Below, one piece after another: positions 1 through 9,415 of a DNA stretch of 43,300 nt. Position 1 is the stretch's first letter. The number at the start of each line of letters is the position of its first letter. Below the pieces are notes generated by a model, which ran no database searches, had not been told where the DNA came from, and saw nothing but the letters and a program-made list of their open reading frames with translations. Source of the stretch: Sphingomonadaceae bacterium (GTDB taxonomy: Bacteria > Pseudomonadota > Alphaproteobacteria > Sphingomonadales > Sphingomonadaceae); contig CANCET010000007.1 of NCBI GenBank assembly GCA_947375105.1, positions 1 to 43,300 on the forward strand, read 5' to 3'. Both the position numbers and the translations under genes were made by a program.

Positions 1-779
1 GCGCTCGACCAGAGCGGAGCCGCAGCCTCCTCGGGCAAGCGCTCCAACCGGCAATGTTCCGCCAGAATTCCCGGCAGCGCGGCACAGCGCGCCGCCACCG
101 AAGGCGCAAACCCGGCCACGCGCAGCAGCACCTTGCCGTCTCGCAGGCAAGCCGCCGCTGAAACCTCGGCATTGCTTCCAAGGGCGCAGGCCATCGCCGC
201 ATGGCCAGCGCGCGGCGACAAGCCCTCCGCGGCCAGCGTCACCACACCGCGCGGGCGCGGCAGCACTTTCAGCGTCAGTTCGGTCATTGCGCCGATCCGC
301 CCCCACGATCCCGCCATCAGCTTGGGCAGATCATAGCCGGTGACATTCTTCACGACCTTCGCGCCAGCCACATACGTTTCGCCCCGGCCCGAAACGGCCT
401 TGAACCCGAGCAGGTGATCGCGCGCGCTGCCGGCCGTCACCCGGCGCGAACCAGCGACCCCAGCGGCCACCGTTCCGCCCATTGTCGCGCCCTGCTCGCC
501 CCAAGGCTCGCCCCACGGCTCGAACGCCAGCATCTGCCCCTCAGACGCCACCAGCGCCTGCACATCGCTCAGCAGCGTGCCCGCCCGCAGCGTCAGCACC
601 AGCTCGGCGGGATCGTAGTCGACCACCCCCGCCATGCCCGCCAGCGAAATCGCCTCTGCCTCGCGCGGCGCGCCGAACCCGGCCTTCGTGCCTCCGCCGC
701 GCAGCTCCAGCTTGCGCCCGTTCGCCGCCGCTTCAGCAACGATTTCAGCGAGATCCGCCGCGTCCCTCGGCTCCAGCAT
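1..779 (-). CDS. glcE: Glycolate oxidase FAD-binding subunit GlcE (partial, 3' end outside window)
   Basis: Second flavoprotein subunit of the membrane-associated glycolate dehydrogenase GlcDEF, which oxidises glycolate to glyoxylate. About 259 codons are visible and the C-terminus lies beyond base 1; the family is usually around 350-410 residues. The translation shows a PCMH-type FAD-binding fold: an early LRGGGTK motif, then GATMGGTVAAG, and the family-typical KNVTGYDLPKLMAGSWG followed by LKVLPRPRG. The ATG at 777-779 shares its A with the TGA stop of the upstream glcD (TGATG), which indicates translational coupling. The iron-sulfur subunit glcF would be expected just beyond the left edge. 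Identification rests on these motifs and on the glcB-glcD neighbourhood. Confidence 0.9.
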   Translation of the reverse strand, partial: MLEPRDAADLAEIVAEAAANGRKLELRGGGTKAGFGAPREAEAISLAGMAGVVDYDPAELVLTLRAGTLLSDVQALVASEGQMLAFEPWGEPWGEQGATMGGTVAAGVAGSRRVTAGSARDHLLGFKAVSGRGETYVAGAKVVKNVTGYDLPKLMAGSWGRIGAMTELTLKVLPRPRGVVTLAAEGLSPRAGHAAMACALGSNAEVSAAACLRDGKVLLRVAGFAPSVAARCAALPGILAEHCRLERLPEEAAAPLWSS

Positions 780-2272
780 CAGAACCTCGGCAATTCAGGA
801 TGCGGCAGCGCGCCGTGGTGCACGTGCATCCGCCCGAGTTCCGCGCAGCGATGCAGCACCGGAAACACCTTGCCCGGATTGAGCAGCAAGTCCGGATCGA
901 ACGCGCACTTCACCCGCTGCTGCTGCTTGAGGTCCGCTTCGGAGAACATCTCCGGCATCAGATCGCGCTTCTCGATCCCCACGCCATGCTCGCCCGTCAG
1001 CACCCCGCCGACTTCGACGCACAGGCGCAGGATGTCCGCGCCGAAGGCCTCGGCCTTGTCGAGTTCGCCCGGCACATTGGCATCATAGAGGATGAGCGGA
1101 TGCAGGTTGCCATCGCCCGCATGGAACACGTTGGCCACGCGCAAACCGTACTCTTCGGAAAGCTCATCCATCCGCCGCAGCACATCGGGCAGGCGGCGAC
1201 GCGGGATCGTCCCGTCCATGCAGAGGTAGTCCGGCGAAATTCGACCCACCGCCGGGAACGCTGCCTTGCGCCCCGCCCAGAACGCCATGCGCTCCGCCTC
1301 GCTTTCCGAGACGCGCGAAGTGATCGCGCCATTGGCCCCGGCAATTCGCGCAATCTCCCCGATCAGGAAATCGCATTCCGCCGCCGGTCCATCGACCTCG
1401 ACAATCAGCAGCGCCCCCACATCGAGCGGGTAGCCCACGTTCACGAAGGCCTCCGCCGCATGGATCGCGGGGCGGTCCATCATTTCCATGCCCGCCGGGA
1501 TGATCCCTTCGGCAATCACTTGCGCCACGCAGGCCCCGGCTTGCTCGGCATCGGGAAAGCCCACCAGCACCGCGCGCGCCGTCTCGGGCTTGGGCAGGAT
1601 GCGCACCATCACTTCGGTGACAACGCCCAGCAAGCCTTCGGACCCGACGATCACGCCGAGCAAGTCGAGCCCGCCGCCATCAAGGTGCCGCCCTCCGAGC
1701 CGCACGATCTCGCCATCCATCAGCACGAGTTCGACCCCGAGCACGTTGTTCGTGGTCAGGCCATATTTCAGGCAATGCACCCCGCCCGAGTTTTCGGCCA
1801 CGTTTCCGCCGATCGAACAGGCGATCTGGCTCGAAGGGTCGGGCGCATAGTAAAAGCCCCTGCCCTCCACCGCCTGCGTGATCGCGAGATTGGTGACACC
1901 CGGCTGCACCACGGCGATGCGGTCCTCGTAATCCACTTCAAGAATGCGCTTGAACTTGCCAAGCCCCAGCAGCACCGCATCCGCCAGCGGGAGCGCTCCG
2001 CCCGAAAGCGATGTGCCCGAGCCGCGCGGCACCACTTTCACGCCCTCGGCGTGGCACCATCGCAGCACGGCAGAGACCTGCGCCGTGGTTTCGGGCAGCA
2101 CGACCAGCATCGGCGGCTGGCGGTAGGCGGTCAGCCCATCGGATTCCCACGGACGCAGCGCATCGGGTTCAACGATCACACCTTCGCCGGGCACAATCGC
2201 GCGCATCGCCGCAATCACGCGGTCCCGCTTCGCAAGCGTCGCCTCGTCCGGCGGCGGCATGGCAATGGACAT
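779..2272 (-). CDS. glcD: Glycolate oxidase subunit GlcD (FAD-linked oxidase)
   Basis: Catalytic flavoprotein of glycolate dehydrogenase, 497 aa, essentially the length of E. coli GlcD. The N-terminal FAD_binding_4 (PCMH) domain, roughly residues 50-190, contains PRGSGTSLSGGALP and the run around GLTTNNVLGVELVL. The C-terminal FAD-oxidase domain contains HAGDGNLHPLILYD and LTGEHGVGIEKRDLM, the conserved histidine motifs of the D-lactate/glycolate oxidase family. The start at 2272 has a GGGAG Shine-Dalgarno about 7 nt upstream; a second in-frame ATG lies four codons inside. It begins 23 bp after glcB stops and ends in a one-base overlap with glcE, so glcB-glcD-glcE is probably one transcript. 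Other D-2-hydroxyacid dehydrogenases share the fold, but the adjacent GlcE and malate synthase G favour glycolate. Confidence 0.93.
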   Translation of the reverse strand: MSIAMPPPDEATLAKRDRVIAAMRAIVPGEGVIVEPDALRPWESDGLTAYRQPPMLVVLPETTAQVSAVLRWCHAEGVKVVPRGSGTSLSGGALPLADAVLLGLGKFKRILEVDYEDRIAVVQPGVTNLAITQAVEGRGFYYAPDPSSQIACSIGGNVAENSGGVHCLKYGLTTNNVLGVELVLMDGEIVRLGGRHLDGGGLDLLGVIVGSEGLLGVVTEVMVRILPKPETARAVLVGFPDAEQAGACVAQVIAEGIIPAGMEMMDRPAIHAAEAFVNVGYPLDVGALLIVEVDGPAAECDFLIGEIARIAGANGAITSRVSESEAERMAFWAGRKAAFPAVGRISPDYLCMDGTIPRRRLPDVLRRMDELSEEYGLRVANVFHAGDGNLHPLILYDANVPGELDKAEAFGADILRLCVEVGGVLTGEHGVGIEKRDLMPEMFSEADLKQQQRVKCAFDPDLLLNPGKVFPVLHRCAELGRMHVHHGALPHPELPRF

Positions 2273-2295
2273 GACAGTCTCCCGCGACTGCTGCC

Positions 2296-4392
2296 TCAGG
2301 CGGCCGCCTTCACCTTCTGGCGGAACGCGTGCAGCAGCGGCTCGGTATAACCACTCGGCTGCGATACGCCATCGAACACCAGCGCCCGCGCCGCCTGAAA
2401 CGCGAGGCTGCCCGCAGGATTGCTCGCCATCGGATGGTACAGCGGATCGCCCGCGTTCTGAGCGTCAACCTTCGCCGCCATGCGCAGCAGCGCGGCATCG
2501 ACCTGTTCCGCTGTGACCACCCCGTGCAGCAGCCAGTTGGCGATATGCTGGCTCGAAATGCGCAGCGTGGCGCGGTCCTCCATCAGGCCGACGTCGTTGA
2601 TATCGGGCACCTTCGAGCAGCCGATCCCCTGATCGACCCAGCGCACGACATAACCCAGAATGCCCTGCGCATTGTTGTCGATCTCGGCCTGAATGTCCTC
2701 GGCAGACCAGTTCTGCCCTGCCGCGACCGGAATGGTCAGCAGCGCATCAAGGCTTGCGATCCCTTCAGCGCGGCGCTCCAGCTGCCGGGCGAACACATCG
2801 ACCTGGTGGTAATGCGTCGCGTGCAGCACCGCAGCCGTGGGCGAAGGCACCCACGCGGTGTTCGCGCCGGTCTTGGGGTGGCCGATCTTCTGCACCAGCA
2901 TGTCGGCCATGCGGTCGGGCATCGCCCACATGCCCTTGCCGATCTGCGCTTTGCCGGAAAGCCCGCAGGCGAGGCCGATCTGCACGTTGCGGTCCTCGTA
3001 GGACGTGATCCACGGGCTCGTCTTCATGTCGCCCTTGCGCAGCATCGCGCCCGCCTGCATCGAGGTGTGCATCTCGTCGCCGGTGCGGTCGAGGAACCCG
3101 GTGTTGATGAACATGATGCGGTCCTTCACCGCGTGGATGCACGCGGCGAGGTTCGCGCTGGTGCGGCGCTCCTCATCCATCACTCCGATCTTGAGCGTGT
3201 GGCGCGCAAGGCCGAGCAAGTCCTCCACCGCATCGAACAGATCGTTGGCGAAAGCGGCTTCTTCCGGCCCGTGCATCTTGGGCTTCACGATATAGACCGA
3301 GCCGGTCCGGCTGTTGCGGCGCGCGCCGTTGATGTCGTGCGTCGCGATCAGGCTGGTGATGATACCATCGAGAATGCCTTCCGGCACTTCGCCGCCGCCC
3401 GGCAGCAGCACCGCCGGGTTGGTCATCAGATGGCCCACGTTGCGCACCAGCAGCAGCGAGCGGCCATGCAGCGTCAGTGCGCTGCCATCGGTCGCGGTGT
3501 AGACACGGTCCGCATTCAGCCGCCGCGTCATCATCTTGCCGCCCTTCTCGAAGGTGTCCTCGAGATTGCCCTGCATCAGCCCCAACCAGTTGGCATAAGC
3601 CGCCACCTTGTCCTCGGCATCCACTGCCGCGACCGAATCCTCGCAGTCGCAGATGGTGGAAATCGCCGCTTCCAGCATGACATCGGCGATCCCCGCCGGA
3701 TCGTCCTTGCCGATCGGGTGTGCGGGATCGATCACCACTTCGACATGCAGCCCGTTGTGCGCAAACAGCAGGTTCGCGCCAGCCCGGCCGACGAACTGCG
3801 ACGGATCCTTCAGCGCCGGCTCGCCGCCGGTCCACTCCGCCCACGAGCCCGCCGCCAACGGCACCGCCGCATCGAGAAACGCCTTGGCCCAAGCGATAAC
3901 CTGCCCACCGCGCACCGGATCATAGCCCTTTCCAGCCGCCGAGCCCGGAATGGCATCGGTGCCATACAGCGCATCATACAGGCTGCCCCAGCGCGCGTTG
4001 GCGGCATTCAAGAGGAACCGCGCGTTGAGGATCGGAACGACGAGCTGCGGCCCCGCCATCACGGCCAACTCCGCATCGACATTCTGCGGCGCAACCGAAA
4101 ACGGCGCAGGCTCAGGCACCAGATAACCGATCTCGGTCAGGAACGCCTTGTAGGCCGCCATGTCCTGCGGCTGCCCAGCGCGCGCCTTGTGCCAGGCGTC
4201 GATCTTCGCCTGCAGGTCCTCGCGCTTCGCCAGCAGTGCGGCATTGCGCGGCGCGAACTTCGCGAGAATATCTGCCATGCCAGTCCAGAAGGCGTCTGCT
4301 GCAAGACCTGTCCCGGGCAGCGCGCGCGCTTCCACGAACTCGGCCAGCACCGCCGCTACTTGCAGCCCCGAACGCTCGACATATCCGCTCAT
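2296..4392 (-). CDS. glcB: Malate synthase G
   Basis: Condenses glyoxylate with acetyl-CoA to malate; here it consumes the glyoxylate made by GlcDEF. The product is 698 aa, slightly short of the usual 720 or so. Recognisable motifs are [39 protein letters not shown] (containing the catalytic Arg), [33 protein letters not shown] and the C-terminal [20 protein letters not shown], which carries the catalytic-base Asp and lies next to the conserved Cys of [12 protein letters not shown] chose the ATG at 4390-4392 ([11 protein letters not shown]) because AGGAG lies about 8 nt upstream; the reading frame stays open 17 codons further but without homology. It is the first gene of the glc operon and is transcribed away from the LysR gene across a 97-bp gap. 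Confidence 0.96.
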   Translation of the reverse strand: MSGYVERSGLQVAAVLAEFVEARALPGTGLAADAFWTGMADILAKFAPRNAALLAKREDLQAKIDAWHKARAGQPQDMAAYKAFLTEIGYLVPEPAPFSVAPQNVDAELAVMAGPQLVVPILNARFLLNAANARWGSLYDALYGTDAIPGSAAGKGYDPVRGGQVIAWAKAFLDAAVPLAAGSWAEWTGGEPALKDPSQFVGRAGANLLFAHNGLHVEVVIDPAHPIGKDDPAGIADVMLEAAISTICDCEDSVAAVDAEDKVAAYANWLGLMQGNLEDTFEKGGKMMTRRLNADRVYTATDGSALTLHGRSLLLVRNVGHLMTNPAVLLPGGGEVPEGILDGIITSLIATHDINGARRNSRTGSVYIVKPKMHGPEEAAFANDLFDAVEDLLGLARHTLKIGVMDEERRTSANLAACIHAVKDRIMFINTGFLDRTGDEMHTSMQAGAMLRKGDMKTSPWITSYEDRNVQIGLACGLSGKAQIGKGMWAMPDRMADMLVQKIGHPKTGANTAWVPSPTAAVLHATHYHQVDVFARQLERRAEGIASLDALLTIPVAAGQNWSAEDIQAEIDNNAQGILGYVVRWVDQGIGCSKVPDINDVGLMEDRATLRISSQHIANWLLHGVVTAEQVDAALLRMAAKVDAQNAGDPLYHPMASNPAGSLAFQAARALVFDGVSQPSGYTEPLLHAFRQKVKAAA

Positions 4393-4456
4393 CGCACGAC
4401 TCCTGAAATTCCGATGCGCTTCCCTATCCCCCCGCGCCGCCATGCGGTAGGAGGAA

Positions 4457-4487
4457 ATAATTCAACGCAGCTTATCCTGCAGGTTAA
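4457..4487. promoter_or_regulatory. Candidate LysR operator between glcB and lysR
   Basis: The 97-bp divergent gap contains two overlapping dyads next to the LysR start. ATAA-N11-TTAT runs from 4457 to 4475 and resembles a T-N11-A LysR box. TTA-T-CCTGCAGG-T-TAA (4472-4487) is a 16-bp palindrome with a single mismatched pair, ending two bases before the LysR ATG at 4490. This placement would suit autorepression combined with control of glcB. Function is inferred; only the symmetry is seen. Confidence 0.4.
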
Positions 4488-4489
4488 CA

Positions 4490-5380
4490 ATGTTCGATCC
4501 TGACTATGATCTTTTCCTCGCCATCGTCGAAGCCGGTTCGATCTCCGCCGCCGCACGCGCGCGCGGCGCTTCCACGGCCGCGCTCTCCAAGCGCCTCGTC
4601 CGGCTCGAGGAGCGGCTCTCCACCCGCCTCGTCAATCGCACCACGCGCCGCCTCGCGCTCACCCCGGCGGGTCAAGACCTCCACGATGCGCTGCTGCCGG
4701 TGCGTGCGACGATCAAGGCGGCCGAGGAACGGCTGAGCGGCAAGCACGAACTTGCGCGCGGGCGGCTGAAAGTCACCGCGCCCACATCGTTCGGCCGCAT
4801 GCACGTTATCCCGGCCATCCCCGATTTCCTGAAGCTCTACCCGGACATAGAACTGCAGATCGATCTCGCGGACGAATTTGTCGATCTGCTCGATGGCACC
4901 TGCGATGTCGCCATCCGCATCGGTGCGCGGATCGGCGCCGGACTGGTCGGCCACCGCCTTGGCACAAGCCATCGCGTGCTCTGCGCGGCGCAGTCCTATC
5001 TCGATGTATTCGGTGAACCGGCCACGCTGGCCGACCTCAGGCATCACCGCGTGCTGGCCACTGCGGCGCAGCTGCCATGGCAGCTTGACGGCCCCGATGG
5101 CACGGTACTCTATCACGGCCCAAGCCACGTCGGCACCAATTCCAGCGAGGTCGTGCGCGAACTCGCGCTCGGCGGCTGCGGCATCGCGCTACGGTCGTTG
5201 TGGGATGTCAGCGAAGCACTGGGCCACGGCGCACTACGCCGCGTCCTCGGCCAGTATCAGGGTTCGCAGGACGTGGGCATCTACGCAGTCCACGCCCCCA
5301 TGCCGACCACACCGGCGCGGGTGACAGTGCTGATCGATCACCTCATGCAGCACTTCGGCGGTGTCACGGCGCTCGCGTGA
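4490..5380 (+). CDS. LysR-family transcriptional regulator, probable regulator of the glc operon
   Basis: A 296-aa LysR-type regulator. Residues 1-60 form the winged HTH (FLAIVEAGSISAAARARGAS, then ALSKRLVRLEERLSTRLVNR and TTRRLALTPAG). Residues of roughly 90-290 form the periplasmic-binding-protein-like effector domain typical of the CrgA/DsdC-like branch (GRLKVTAPTSFGRMHVIPAI, CDVAIRIGARIGAGLVGHRLG). It is divergent from glcB, the classic arrangement for a LysR activator of the opposite operon, so glycolate or glyoxylate is a likely effector; this is inference from position. The Shine-Dalgarno is weak (CAGG). The gene is convergent with cysQ, with only 28 bp between the two stops. Confidence 0.92.
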   Translation: MFDPDYDLFLAIVEAGSISAAARARGASTAALSKRLVRLEERLSTRLVNRTTRRLALTPAGQDLHDALLPVRATIKAAEERLSGKHELARGRLKVTAPTSFGRMHVIPAIPDFLKLYPDIELQIDLADEFVDLLDGTCDVAIRIGARIGAGLVGHRLGTSHRVLCAAQSYLDVFGEPATLADLRHHRVLATAAQLPWQLDGPDGTVLYHGPSHVGTNSSEVVRELALGGCGIALRSLWDVSEALGHGALRRVLGQYQGSQDVGIYAVHAPMPTTPARVTVLIDHLMQHFGGVTALA

Positions 5381-5408
5381 TTTCCACCAACCCCGCCCGG
5401 TCGCCTTC

Positions 5409-6149
5409 TCAGGCCTTGGGGGGCACTTTCGTGATTTCGGCAAGCACCATGTCGGCATGCTCTTTGCGGCAGATCAGCAGGTCCGGCATGTAGGTTTCAG
5501 CCTGATTGTAGACCAGCGGCGTGCCATCGATGCGCGAACAATGCAGACCGTGCGCCAGCGCCACGGCCACTGGCGCGCAGGAATCCCATTCGAACTGACC
5601 GCCCGAATGGAGGTAGATGTCCGCATCCCCCAGAATTACCGCCATCGCCTTGGCTCCGGCGCTGCCCATCGGCACAAGCTCCGCGCCGATCGCCTCGGCC
5701 ACGGCCACCGCTTCGTGCGCCGGGCGGGTGCGGCTGACGACCATCCGCAGGCGTTCGGGCGCAGGCGGAACCATGCGCGGCAGATCGGTGCGCAAAACGA
5801 TATCCGCGCCCGGCAGCGCCACCGCGCCCACGCTGGCCACGCCGTCCACCGCCAGGCCGACATGCACCGCCCAGTCAGTCCTCGCCTCGCCGTATTCGCG
5901 CGTCCCGTCTACCGGATCGACGATCCACGTGCGCGAAAAGTTGAGCCGGTCGAAGTTGTCCTTTTCCTCTTCGGACAGCAGGCCGTCGTCGGGCCGCTGT
6001 TCGCGCAGGGCATGGACGAGGAACTGGTTGGCCGTGGCATCGCCCGCCTTGCCCAGCGCCTTGAGGCTCAGCACCCCGCTGTCACGCACGGTAAGCAGGA
6101 GTTTGCCGGCAACCTCGGCCAGATGCGCCGCGAGTTCTGCGTCGTTCAT
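5409..6149 (-). CDS. cysQ: 3'(2'),5'-bisphosphate nucleotidase CysQ
   Basis: Hydrolyses 3'-phosphoadenosine 5'-phosphate (PAP), the by-product of PAPS use, to AMP. The protein is 246 aa, normal for CysQ. It shows the metal-binding motifs of the inositol-monophosphatase superfamily: LLSEEEKDNFDRL, WIVDPVDGTREYGEARTDWAV (Asp-Pro-x-Asp-Gly-Thr) and GGQFEWDSCAPVAVA (Trp-Asp-x-x-Ala). I chose the ATG at 6147-6149 (MNDAELAAHL) because GGGAGAAGG precedes it; the frame extends 35 codons further without homology. It starts 22 bp after cysNC ends and is the last gene of the cysD-cysNC-cysQ operon, which fits a role in clearing PAP from the APS-kinase branch. Confidence 0.92.
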   Translation of the reverse strand: MNDAELAAHLAEVAGKLLLTVRDSGVLSLKALGKAGDATANQFLVHALREQRPDDGLLSEEEKDNFDRLNFSRTWIVDPVDGTREYGEARTDWAVHVGLAVDGVASVGAVALPGADIVLRTDLPRMVPPAPERLRMVVSRTRPAHEAVAVAEAIGAELVPMGSAGAKAMAVILGDADIYLHSGGQFEWDSCAPVAVALAHGLHCSRIDGTPLVYNQAETYMPDLLICRKEHADMVLAEITKVPPKA

Positions 6150-6171
6150 ATCGTGCCCTTCTCCCGCCCGA

Positions 6172-8124
6172 TCAGATCTGCGGCGCCCAGCCGAGCAGCG
6201 CATTGACAATGCGCTCGGCGGCGGCCTCCGGCGTCTCCCTGGTCGTATCGACACGGAACTCCGGATTTTCGGGCGCTTCGTAGGGGCTGTCGATCCCGGT
6301 GAAGTTCTTGAGCTGGCCCGAACGCGCCTTCTTGTAGAGGCCCTTCACGTCGCGCGCTTCGGCCACGTCGAGCGGCGTATCGACGAAGATCTCGACGAAC
6401 TCGCCCGGAACCATCAGGCTGCATACCATCTCGCGCTCGGCCTGGAACGGGCTGATGAACGCGGTCAGCACGATAAGGCCGGCATCGGTCATCAGGCGCG
6501 CCACTTCACCCACACGGCGGATATTCTCGATGCGGTCGGCCTCGGTAAAGCCGAGGTCCTTGTTGAGGCCGTGCCGCACGTTGTCGCCATCGAGCAGGAA
6601 CGTGTGCTTGCCCACCGCATGCAGGCGCTTTTCAACCATGTTGGCGATGGTCGACTTGCCTGAACCCGAAAGCCCGGTGAACCACAGCACCTTCGGCGTC
6701 TGGTTCTTCAGCGTGGCATGCGCCTCGCGGCTGATGTCGAGCGCCTGCCAGTGCACGTTCTGGGCGCGGCGCAGGCTGAAGTTCAGCATCCCGGCGGCGA
6801 CCGTCGCGTTGGTCATCTTGTCGATCAGCACGAAGCCGCCCAGCGTGCGGTTGTCGGCATAGGACTCGAACACCAGCGGCTTGTCGGTCGCCAGTTCCGC
6901 AACGCCGATGGCATTGAGATCGAGCGTCTTGGCCGCCAGATGCTCCATGGTATTGACGTTCACCACGTATTTCGGCTGCTGCACGGTCGCCGAAACGGTC
7001 TGCGTAGCCAGCTTGAGCCAATAGGCGCGGCCGGGCAGCATCGCCTCGTCGTTGAGCCAGACGAGCGTCGCCTCGAACTGGTCGGCAGCCTGCGGCGGAT
7101 TGTCGGAAAAGCTGATGACATCGCCGCGCGAACAGTCGACCTCGTCGGCGAGGCACACCGTGACCGACTGACCGGCAACGCCTTGATCGAGATCGCCGTC
7201 CAAGGTCACGACGCGGGTGACTTTGCTGGTCTTGCCCGAAGGCAGCACGCGGATCTCGTCGCCGGGCTTCACCACGCCGGTGGCGATAAGCCCGGAGAAT
7301 CCGCGGAAATCGAGATTGGGGCGGTTGACCCACTGCACCGGCATTCGGAACGGCTTTTCCGCATCGATCGATGAGAGAACTTCGACGGTCTCGAGATGCT
7401 CGACCAGCGTTGGCCCCATATACCACGGGGTATTGGCCGAATGCGCGGTGATGTTGTCGCCCTTGAAGCCGGAGATCGGCATCGCGGTGAAGCTTTCGAT
7501 GCCGATACTGCGGGCAAATGCAGCATAATCGGCCACGATCGCATCATAGCGCGCCTGATCGTAATCGATCAGGTCCATCTTGTTCACCGCCAGCACGATG
7601 TTGCGGATGCCGATGAGGTGGCACAAGTAGGAATGGCGGCGCGTCTGCACCAGCACGCCCTTGCGCGCATCGATGAGGATCACCGCAAGGTCCGCCGTGC
7701 TCGCGCCGGTCACCATGTTGCGGGTGTATTGTTCGTGGCCGGGGCAATCCGCCACGATGAACTTGCGCTTCTCGGTGTTGAAGAAGCGGTAGGCCACGTC
7801 GATGGTGATGCCCTGCTCGCGTTCTGCGGCAAGTCCATCGACCAGCAACGCGAAGTCGATCTCCTGCCCTTGCGTGCCGACCTTCTTGCTGTCGCTTTCC
7901 AGCGCGGCGAGCTGGTCCTCGAAGATCATCTTCGAATCGTAGAGCAGACGGCCGATCAGGGTGGACTTGCCATCATCCACCGATCCGCACGTGATGAAGC
8001 GCAGCATGGTCTTGTGCTGGTGCTGCTCAAGATAGGCGTCGATGTCCTCGGCGATGAGGGCTTCGGTCTGGTAGATCACATCAGTCGCGATCGGATCAGT
8101 TTCTGGCAGATCAGTTTCTGGCAT
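6172..8124 (-). CDS. cysNC: Bifunctional sulfate adenylyltransferase subunit 1 / adenylylsulfate kinase CysNC
   Basis: A 650-aa fusion. Residues of about 38-470 are the CysN GTPase, which with CysD makes APS from ATP and sulfate: P-loop GSVDDGKST at 47-55, switch region [20 protein letters not shown] at 126-130 and NKMDL at 181-185. Residues of about 475-650 are the CysC APS kinase, which phosphorylates APS to PAPS: P-loop GLSGSGKST at 484-492, [16 protein letters not shown] and AFISPF with the conserved Ser. The ATG at 8122-8124 overlaps the cysD TGA by one base (TGATG). The frame is open 89 codons upstream inside cysD, but that part is shadow. The fusion, together with cysQ, shows that sulfate is activated through to PAPS. 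Confidence 0.96.
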   Translation of the reverse strand: MPETDLPETDPIATDVIYQTEALIAEDIDAYLEQHQHKTMLRFITCGSVDDGKSTLIGRLLYDSKMIFEDQLAALESDSKKVGTQGQEIDFALLVDGLAAEREQGITIDVAYRFFNTEKRKFIVADCPGHEQYTRNMVTGASTADLAVILIDARKGVLVQTRRHSYLCHLIGIRNIVLAVNKMDLIDYDQARYDAIVADYAAFARSIGIESFTAMPISGFKGDNITAHSANTPWYMGPTLVEHLETVEVLSSIDAEKPFRMPVQWVNRPNLDFRGFSGLIATGVVKPGDEIRVLPSGKTSKVTRVVTLDGDLDQGVAGQSVTVCLADEVDCSRGDVISFSDNPPQAADQFEATLVWLNDEAMLPGRAYWLKLATQTVSATVQQPKYVVNVNTMEHLAAKTLDLNAIGVAELATDKPLVFESYADNRTLGGFVLIDKMTNATVAAGMLNFSLRRAQNVHWQALDISREAHATLKNQTPKVLWFTGLSGSGKSTIANMVEKRLHAVGKHTFLLDGDNVRHGLNKDLGFTEADRIENIRRVGEVARLMTDAGLIVLTAFISPFQAEREMVCSLMVPGEFVEIFVDTPLDVAEARDVKGLYKKARSGQLKNFTGIDSPYEAPENPEFRVDTTRETPEAAAERIVNALLGWAPQI

Positions 8125-9068
8125 CAAAAGTACCCCTGCTGCTTCTTGACTTCCATGCCCGCGCCGCCGGCGTCCTTGTCGATCACGCGGCCCTGGCGCT
8201 CGCTGGTGGTGGTGAGCAGCGTTTCCTGGATCACCTCGGGCAGCGTCTTGGCCGTGCTTTCCACCGCGCCCGTCAGCGGGAAGCAGCCCAGCGTGCGGAA
8301 GCGGACCGACTTCATCGTGATCTCGGGACGATAGCCCAGCACCTTCTCCAGCCGCGGGATATCGTCGGCCATGAACAGCTGGCCTTCCCACTGGTATGTC
8401 GGGCGCTCATCGGCAAAATAGAGCGGCACGATCGGCACATCGTTGAGGTGGATATACTGCCAGATATCCAGCTCGGTCCAGTTCGAGATCGGAAACACGC
8501 GAATGCTCTCGCCCCCCCCTCCAACTTTGGTGTTCTTGCGGGCGTTGTAGAGGTTCCACAGCTCGGGGCGCTGGTTCTTGGGGTCCCAGCCGTGGCTGGC
8601 AGTGCGGAAGCTGAAGATGCGCTCCTTGGCGCGGCTCTTCTCCTCGTCGCGCCGTGCGCCGCCGAAGGCCGCGTCGAAACCATGCTTGTCGAGCGCCTGC
8701 TTGAGCCCCTCGGTCTTCCACATGTCGGTGTGGAGCGAGCCGTGATCGAACGGGTTGATGCCCTTCTCGGCGGCTTCGGCGTTCTGGTAGACGAGCAGTT
8801 CCATACCGCTCTCGGCGGCCATCTTGTTGCGCAGCTCATACATCGCCTGGAATTTCCAGGTCGTGTCCACATGCAGCAGCGGGAACGGCGGCGGGCTCGG
8901 GTAGAACGCCTTGCGCGCAAGATGCAGCATCACCGCGCTGTCCTTGCCCACCGAATAGAGCATCACCGGATTGGTCGCCTCGGCCACCACTTCGCGCATG
9001 ATGTGGATGGCCTCGGATTCAAGGCGTTCCAGATGGGTGAGTGTCTGCCTGTGTACCATTTTGCTCAT
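8124..9068 (-). CDS. cysD: Sulfate adenylyltransferase subunit 2 CysD
   Basis: ATP-sulfurylase small subunit of the PP-loop ATPase family, 314 aa. Seen: [19 protein letters not shown] (PP-loop), [29 protein letters not shown] and [20 protein letters not shown]. The start at 9068 ([10 protein letters not shown]) has GGAGGG about 6 nt upstream; a second ATG lies three codons inside, and the open frame upstream is not homologous. The loop before the ESIRVFP motif reads [10 protein letters not shown], longer than I expect for the family, and is encoded by a run of eight G on the coding strand (8512-8519). Expression is probably sulfur-regulated through the upstream region, which holds a 30-bp perfect palindrome. 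Confidence 0.95.
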   Translation of the reverse strand: MSKMVHRQTLTHLERLESEAIHIMREVVAEATNPVMLYSVGKDSAVMLHLARKAFYPSPPPFPLLHVDTTWKFQAMYELRNKMAAESGMELLVYQNAEAAEKGINPFDHGSLHTDMWKTEGLKQALDKHGFDAAFGGARRDEEKSRAKERIFSFRTASHGWDPKNQRPELWNLYNARKNTKVGGGGESIRVFPISNWTELDIWQYIHLNDVPIVPLYFADERPTYQWEGQLFMADDIPRLEKVLGYRPEITMKSVRFRTLGCFPLTGAVESTAKTLPEVIQETLLTTTSERQGRVIDKDAGGAGMEVKKQQGYF

Positions 9069-9121
9069 CGTTGCCCTCCGCTCGTGCGGTTGTTGGATGC
9101 CCGATACCGATTCGCGGCGCA

Positions 9122-9151
9122 CGCACATGCTCCCATATGGGAGCATGTGCG
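9122..9151. promoter_or_regulatory. 30-bp perfect palindrome upstream of cysD
   Basis: Bases 9122-9136 (CGCACATGCTCCCAT) are followed directly by their exact reverse complement at 9137-9151, with no spacer. The dyad lies 54 bp upstream of the cysD start and about 163 bp upstream of kdpF, in the gap between the divergent cys and kdp operons. No T-run follows on either strand, so a terminator is unlikely. A homodimeric regulator site is the simplest reading; the position favours control of cysD. The regulator is unknown. Confidence 0.55.
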
Positions 9152-9314
9152 CAAGTCCCGTCGTTTTGCCGGGCTGCGCACCCGTTGCCGGTCCGGTCAG
9201 GCCACTCCGACCACCCGGCTTTATGCTCCCGTAACTGTCCGGCACCCAGATTCCACACGCGCCTTAATGTCCGGATGATCTAGCCGAATACCCTGATTTC
9301 CAAAGGGTTTCCTC

Positions 9315-9404
9315 ATGTCGCTAGATCTGATCCTCGGCGGGGTCACGCTTGCCGCCATCCTTGTCTACCTGCTCGCCGTGCTCGCGCGGCCGGAACGGTT
9401 CTGA
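9315..9404 (+). CDS. kdpF: Potassium-transporting ATPase accessory subunit KdpF
   Basis: A 29-aa single-pass membrane peptide that stabilises the KdpABC complex. The translation begins [20 protein letters not shown] and ends ARPERF: one hydrophobic helix followed by a short basic tail, as in other KdpF peptides. AAAGG lies upstream of the ATG (9315-9317). It stops 11 bases before the preferred kdpA ATG and is the first gene of the kdp operon. It is easily missed because of its size. Confidence 0.9.
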   Translation: MSLDLILGGVTLAAILVYLLAVLARPERF

Positions 9405-9415
9405 AGGTGGCGGGC

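Noticed and set aside
482..4503. Two very long plus-strand open frames (622 and 724 codons) antisense to glcD and glcB
   Set aside because: They mirror strongly biased GC3 codons of well-identified enzymes; the translations are Arg/His/Pro-rich low-information sequence with no family motifs.
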